Origin: Saccharofermentans sp.
GTDB taxonomy: Bacteria; Bacillota; Clostridia; Saccharofermentanales; Saccharofermentanaceae
Assembly: GCA_024403695.1 (NCBI GenBank)
Contig: JAKSRI010000008.1
Span: 1-64,000, forward strand
DNA: 64,000 nucleotides
Direction of reading: 5' to 3'
The translations under genes and the position numbers were made by a program. The notes under the pieces are model-generated. The model had not been told where the DNA came from. It saw only the letters and a program-made list of their open reading frames with translations, and did no database searches. Positions 60,695-64,000 of the stretch are shown here, piece after piece; positions within the stretch are counted from its first letter, which is position 1, and each line of letters starts with the position of its first letter.

Positions 60695-60991
60695 ATGGGA
60701 CTATTTGGTGGATATAACGAAGAAGAATTTCTCGATCCTGATGAGATCAGACTTCGCCGTGAGAGCGCTGCTAGAACTAAGAAGGCGCATAGAGATTGCG
60801 TTGCAGATCACCGTGACGATCATCCAGGCTCATATATGCCTGTTAACAATACTCGACCTCATAACGACTGCAAAGCAGATCACACTGATGACTTGAATAT
60901 TGCTAAGATAGTTTCTTTGATTACTACCGTTACAGTAATCATAATGGTGATTGTTTTTATTACCGTAATTGCATCGCTAATGATTTTTTAA
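60695..60991 (+). CDS. Small single-pass membrane protein starting MGLFG
   Basis: The 98-residue protein has a charged N-terminal part with many His, Cys and Asp (KKAHRDCVADHRDDHPGSY and HNDCKADHTDD) and one C-terminal membrane helix. The two Cys-x-Ala-Asp-His blocks (CVADH, CKADH) look like a repeated metal-binding motif. A strong AAGGAG precedes the start, and it is 13 bases after the preceding MGLFG gene. Function unknown. Confidence 0.78.
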   Translation: MGLFGGYNEEEFLDPDEIRLRRESAARTKKAHRDCVADHRDDHPGSYMPVNNTRPHNDCKADHTDDLNIAKIVSLITTVTVIIMVIVFITVIASLMIF

Positions 60992-61013
60992 TAGCAGAGT
61001 GTTTCAAGGCAAT

Positions 61014-61043
61014 AAAAAAGCGAACTTTTGGGTTCGCTTTTTT
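61014..61043. terminator. Bidirectional intrinsic terminator
   Basis: AAAAAAGCGAAC (61014-61025) is the complement of GTTCGCTTTTTT (61032-61043). It separates convergent genes and works on both strands. Confidence 0.95.
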
Positions 61044-61046
61044 ATT

Positions 61047-61688
61047 TTATAAACCACGATTCTGTTTGTATTCTTTAACTCGTGCCTTGTGTTCTTTGTT
61101 GTTCTCGTGTGTAAATCCTAGAAGAACATCGGAATTAACAGTTCTAAGTGCCTGGAATACACTTTTTATCTCATCTCCGTGAAGAGAAATACTGCTGGCA
61201 AACGTCTTAAGCTTGTTATCAATTGTGTATGCATGAATACTTGTAGCGCCTTTATAACTGTAACCATATGCGTAGTCGATAGTAGCCGGATCTATGATGT
61301 CTCCGCCAACTTCAAAAATGTGCTTATGTGTGATGATTGTTATTGGCTTGCTTTTACGAGAGTAAACATAGAGAGTGTCATTATTAATTTCGCTCATAAA
61401 TGCATCCTCACCATATTCTGCGATAAATGCCTCGAACTTCTTTCTTCCGGCTATTCCTTTGATAAGAAGAATCAATCCAGAAAGACCAACTACAAAACCT
61501 GCAACAGCCATCATTCCACATATAATGAGTACAATTGGATAGTCGCTTAAAAAGTCATTGTTGTTATTAAGTGTGATTACAGCTCCTGCAATGACATTGA
61601 GAGCTGCAAAAATTCCAAGACAAATTTTGCCGCTTTTAATAAAACTATTGTTTATAAATAGCTCAGTAGAAATGTTGTTTGTGTTCAT
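61047..61688 (-). CDS. Membrane protein of unknown function
   Basis: The 213-residue protein has two membrane helices near the N-terminus (about 20-40 and 50-75) and a soluble C-terminal part with YGYSYKGATSIHAYT and a basic tail (KEHKARVKEYKQNRGL). I do not recognise it; a bPH-like beta domain is possible. The start at 61688 follows GGGATAG, and is preferred over an upstream Met at 61721. Confidence 0.72.
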   Translation of the reverse strand: MNTNNISTELFINNSFIKSGKICLGIFAALNVIAGAVITLNNNNDFLSDYPIVLIICGMMAVAGFVVGLSGLILLIKGIAGRKKFEAFIAEYGEDAFMSEINNDTLYVYSRKSKPITIITHKHIFEVGGDIIDPATIDYAYGYSYKGATSIHAYTIDNKLKTFASSISLHGDEIKSVFQALRTVNSDVLLGFTHENNKEHKARVKEYKQNRGL

Positions 61689-61781
61689 AAATACTATCCC
61701 TTTATAAAAATATTGCTTCACATCCCTGCGAAACCCCTTAAACCGCTAATAAATATAGCAAGAAATGAATATTTGTGCAAT

Positions 61782-61813
61782 AAAAAGAAGGCGATTCGAA
61801 AGGAACCGCCTTC
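61782..61813 (-). terminator. Intrinsic terminator of gpmI
   Basis: On the minus strand GAAGGCGGTTC (61813-61803), loop CTTTC, GAATCGCCTTC (61797-61787), then TTTTT. Confidence 0.93.
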
Positions 61814-61836
61814 AGTGAATTTTAATTAATTAAGAA

Positions 61837-63429
61837 TTAAGCCTTCTTAACGAGGAGTGACTCACCTGTCATCTCTACTGGCTTCTCAAGACCCATGATA
61901 TCGATAAGTGTAGGAGCGATATCACAAAGCTTACCACCCTCCTTGAGAGTATAAGCATCATCATAGTTGTAGAGGATGAATGGAACTGGGTTAGTTGTGT
62001 GAGCTGTGTGTGGGTTACCTGTCTCGAGGTTGATCATCTGCTCGGCATTACCGTGGTCAGCACAGATAAAGAGAACACCATCTGTCTCCTTAACAGCTTC
62101 CATAGCAGAACCTACGAAGGAATCAACAGCCTCAACCGCTGCAACTGCAGCAGGGATAACACCAGTGTGACCTACCATGTCTGGGTTAGCAAAGTTGATG
62201 ATGATTACATCATACTTACCAGATCTGATAGCCTCATTGAGCTTAACAGATACTTCTGGAGCGCTCATCTCTGGCTGGAGGTCATAAGTAGCAACCTTAG
62301 GTGAGTTAACGAGAATTCTCTCCTCATCCTTGTTTGGCTCATCGAATCCACCGTTGAAGAAGAATGTAACGTGAGCATACTTCTCTGTCTCAGCAAGACG
62401 GAGCTGCTTCATATTGTTGTTAGCAAGGAACTCACCGAATGTATTTGTGATTTCAACCTTCTTGAATGCTACGAACTTGTTAGGGATAGACTCCTCATAG
62501 TTCTTGAAACAAACATATGTGAGTGGCATATAGCCGTTAGCTCTCTTAAGGAACTTAATGCACTTTGGATCCTCAGCGTCACCATCAGCTGCAGCAACAT
62601 CAGAATCAGCAAAGCAGAATGCCTTTGTGATCTCACGAGCGCGGTCTGGACGGAAGTTGAAGAAGATAACGGAGTCATCAGCCTTAACTGTAGCGATAGG
62701 AGCGCCTGCCTCATCAGTAATTACTGTAGGGAGTACGAACTCATCTGTAACACCAGCGTCGTAAGAAGCCTGCATAGCCTCGATACAATCAGTAGCCTTG
62801 TTGCCCTCACCGAGAACGAGAGCATCGTAAGCCTTCTGGATACGATCCCAGTTGTTATCTCTGTCCATTGCATAGTAACGGCCATGCATGGAAGCAACCT
62901 TACCAACGCCAATCTCATTCATCTTGTCAACGAGAGCCTGGAGGTAATCCTTACCAGATGCTGGTGGAGTATCACGGCCATCGAAGAATGGGTGAACATA
63001 AACGCGGTCAAGACCATTGCGCTTAGCCATCTCAAGGATTGCATAAAGGTGAGTGTTGTGTGAGTGAACACCACCATCAGAAAGAAGACCCCAGATATGG
63101 AGATCAGAATTCTTTTCCTTACAATTGTTAATAGCACGGAGGAGTTCCTCGTTCTCGAAGAAAACGCCATCCTCAATGTACTTTGTGATGAGAGTAAGAT
63201 CCTGGTAAATAATTCTACCGGAACCGATGTTCATGTGACCTACCTCAGAGTTACCCATCTGTCCGTCAGGAAGTCCTACAGAGAGACCGGAAGCGTAACC
63301 AAGCTGGTATGGAGCCTCAGCCATGAGCTTGTCCATGTTAGGTGTCTTGGCATCGTAAATAGCATTACCCTGTGTCTCAGGAGTGATGCCGTAGCCATCG
63401 AGAATCATCAAAACTACTGGTTTTGTCAT
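61837..63429 (-). CDS. gpmI: 2,3-bisphosphoglycerate-independent phosphoglycerate mutase
   Basis: The 530-residue protein starts KPVVLMILDGYGITPETQ and has the catalytic Ser in GQMGNSEVGHMNIG, the HPFFDGRDTPPASG and NFRPDRAREIT blocks, NFANPDMVGHTG and CADHGNAEQM. It interconverts 3- and 2-phosphoglycerate using two manganese ions. The length is slightly above the family average of about 510. AAGGAGATATATT precedes the start. Codon use is strongly biased, like pgk-tpi. Confidence 0.96.
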   Translation of the reverse strand: MTKPVVLMILDGYGITPETQGNAIYDAKTPNMDKLMAEAPYQLGYASGLSVGLPDGQMGNSEVGHMNIGSGRIIYQDLTLITKYIEDGVFFENEELLRAINNCKEKNSDLHIWGLLSDGGVHSHNTHLYAILEMAKRNGLDRVYVHPFFDGRDTPPASGKDYLQALVDKMNEIGVGKVASMHGRYYAMDRDNNWDRIQKAYDALVLGEGNKATDCIEAMQASYDAGVTDEFVLPTVITDEAGAPIATVKADDSVIFFNFRPDRAREITKAFCFADSDVAAADGDAEDPKCIKFLKRANGYMPLTYVCFKNYEESIPNKFVAFKKVEITNTFGEFLANNNMKQLRLAETEKYAHVTFFFNGGFDEPNKDEERILVNSPKVATYDLQPEMSAPEVSVKLNEAIRSGKYDVIIINFANPDMVGHTGVIPAAVAAVEAVDSFVGSAMEAVKETDGVLFICADHGNAEQMINLETGNPHTAHTTNPVPFILYNYDDAYTLKEGGKLCDIAPTLIDIMGLEKPVEMTGESLLVKKA

Positions 63430-63467
63430 AATATATCTCCTTATTAATTAGTTTCTATACGCACGTC

Positions 63468-63496
63468 ATTATAACACGTGGATTTCTTTGCGGAAA
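63468..63496 (-). promoter_or_regulatory. Promoter of gpmI
   Basis: On the minus strand TTTCCG (63496-63491) and TATAAT (63473-63468) are 17 bases apart; the -10 is consensus and the -35 is weak. Confidence 0.6.
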
Positions 63497-63498
63497 GT

Positions 63499-63528
63499 TT
63501 GCCTTTCGCCACAATTTGCTAGTAAAAT
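63499..63528 (+). promoter_or_regulatory. Promoter of the last gene
   Basis: TTGCCT (63499-63504) and TAAAAT (63523-63528) are 18 bases apart, 23 bases before the ATG at 63552. Its -35 overlaps no gene and faces away from the gpmI promoter. Confidence 0.45.
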
Positions 63529-63551
63529 AGTAACAACTTGGGGAGGTTTTT

Positions 63552-64000
63552 ATGAATACGGAGAAAGCATACGTTAGTGTTCTTAGTGGTTTTTTGGGTT
63601 TTTTTCTTGTTTTCTCGCTTATTGTTGCAGTAAATGGATTTAATCTCATGACTTTTGTTGTTAGTTCCAAGGCTGTTGTTGAGGCTATGGACTATGATGA
63701 GCTTATAGATTCTACAGAGAGAAAACTTCTGGCTTCATCTGAGTTTGAAGAGCTGGATGATATTGATGAGTTTACAGAAGCAGTTATGTCAAATAAGGCC
63801 TCTGAATATTATGTGGAGTCACTTCTTGATGCAGCTATTTTTGGAGACGATGTCTACGATTCAGACAAAATGTATGACCTCGTTGAAGATTCCACAGAGG
63901 AATTCTTTGATGAACATAGTGATATCTCAGCTTCTCAGAGAGAAGAGTTGTTGGAAGGCTTAATTGATATCATGGATGAATCCGTGGATGGCGTGGCTGA
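63552..64000 (+). CDS. Membrane protein, 3' truncated at the window edge
   Basis: The frame is open to the last base (149 codons visible). The ATG at 63552 follows GGGGAGG by 8 bases. There is one helix (about 10-40) near the N-terminus and then an acidic soluble region rich in Glu, Asp and Ser (EFEELDDIDEFTEAVM). A later helix may follow outside the window. I do not recognise the family. Confidence 0.75.
   Translation, partial: MNTEKAYVSVLSGFLGFFLVFSLIVAVNGFNLMTFVVSSKAVVEAMDYDELIDSTERKLLASSEFEELDDIDEFTEAVMSNKASEYYVESLLDAAIFGDDVYDSDKMYDLVEDSTEEFFDEHSDISASQREELLEGLIDIMDESVDGVA

Overview
The window reads as a chromosomal segment of a low-to-mid GC Gram-positive anaerobe of class Clostridia, most likely family Lachnospiraceae (gut or rumen type). 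The grounds are sigma-A-like promoters and strong GGAGG ribosome sites, a T-box, an FMN riboswitch and a c-di-AMP (ydaO-type) riboswitch, a glmU-pth-mfd operon, ferredoxin-like aldo/keto reductases, and a surface-polymer set (LtaS-like, TagF-like, Lic proteins). No phage, insertion sequence, CRISPR array or rRNA is visible. Genus assignment is inference.

Layout. 1-1013: 3' part of a phosphoglycerate kinase / triosephosphate isomerase fusion. 1107-4828: a choline locus (HTH-LicC-LicA fusion, second LicA, LicB-like transporter) behind a promoter that overlaps a perfect 16-bp inverted repeat. 4907-8435: zinc metallopeptidase and a GH94 phosphorylase. 8506-13298: a run of hydrolases, a hotdog thioesterase, a thioredoxin-reductase-like flavoprotein, and tyrS. 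13374-15245: three tandem paralogous lipoproteins. 15272-16085: a DUF4130-type DNA-metabolism gene with a LexA-like box in its promoter. 16140-18939 (minus): an HTH-cupin-acyl-CoA synthetase fusion behind an isoleucine-type T-box. 19075-24771: an acidic-tailed epimerase-like protein, Maf, a degenerate GGDEF/EAL protein, a HAD phosphatase and an esterase. 24758-32008: LtaS-like enzyme, SDR, MFS, RibU with its FMN riboswitch, acyltransferase and an XRE regulator. 32175-38603: VanY-like peptidase, then glmU-pth-mfd. 38648-48428: two copies of an aldo/keto reductase plus MATE exporter module, separated by a GT-C-like membrane protein and a lipoprotein. 48465-50037: citrate synthase under a c-di-AMP riboswitch. 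50043-55521: envelope proteins, an active-looking diguanylate cyclase, azlCD, tRNA-Arg and tRNA-Ser. 55585-60991: a YidC-like/sulfatase-like fusion with a TagF-like transferase, then two proteins starting MGLFG. 61047-64000: a membrane protein, gpmI and a truncated membrane protein.

How the genes work together. Envelope polymer building recurs: choline activation, an LtaS-like enzyme, the YidC-sulfatase/TagF pair, a GT-C-like protein, a VanY-like peptidase and a phosphodiester glycosidase-like protein. Central carbon metabolism is represented by PGK-TIM, GpmI and citrate synthase. The most unusual points are regulatory couplings: an isoleucine T-box on an acyl-CoA synthetase (suggesting isoleucine synthesis from 2-methylbutyrate or propionate by reductive carboxylation) and a c-di-AMP riboswitch on citrate synthase. 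The most unusual protein is the YidC-sulfatase fusion, in which the conserved groove arginine of the insertase is an asparagine.
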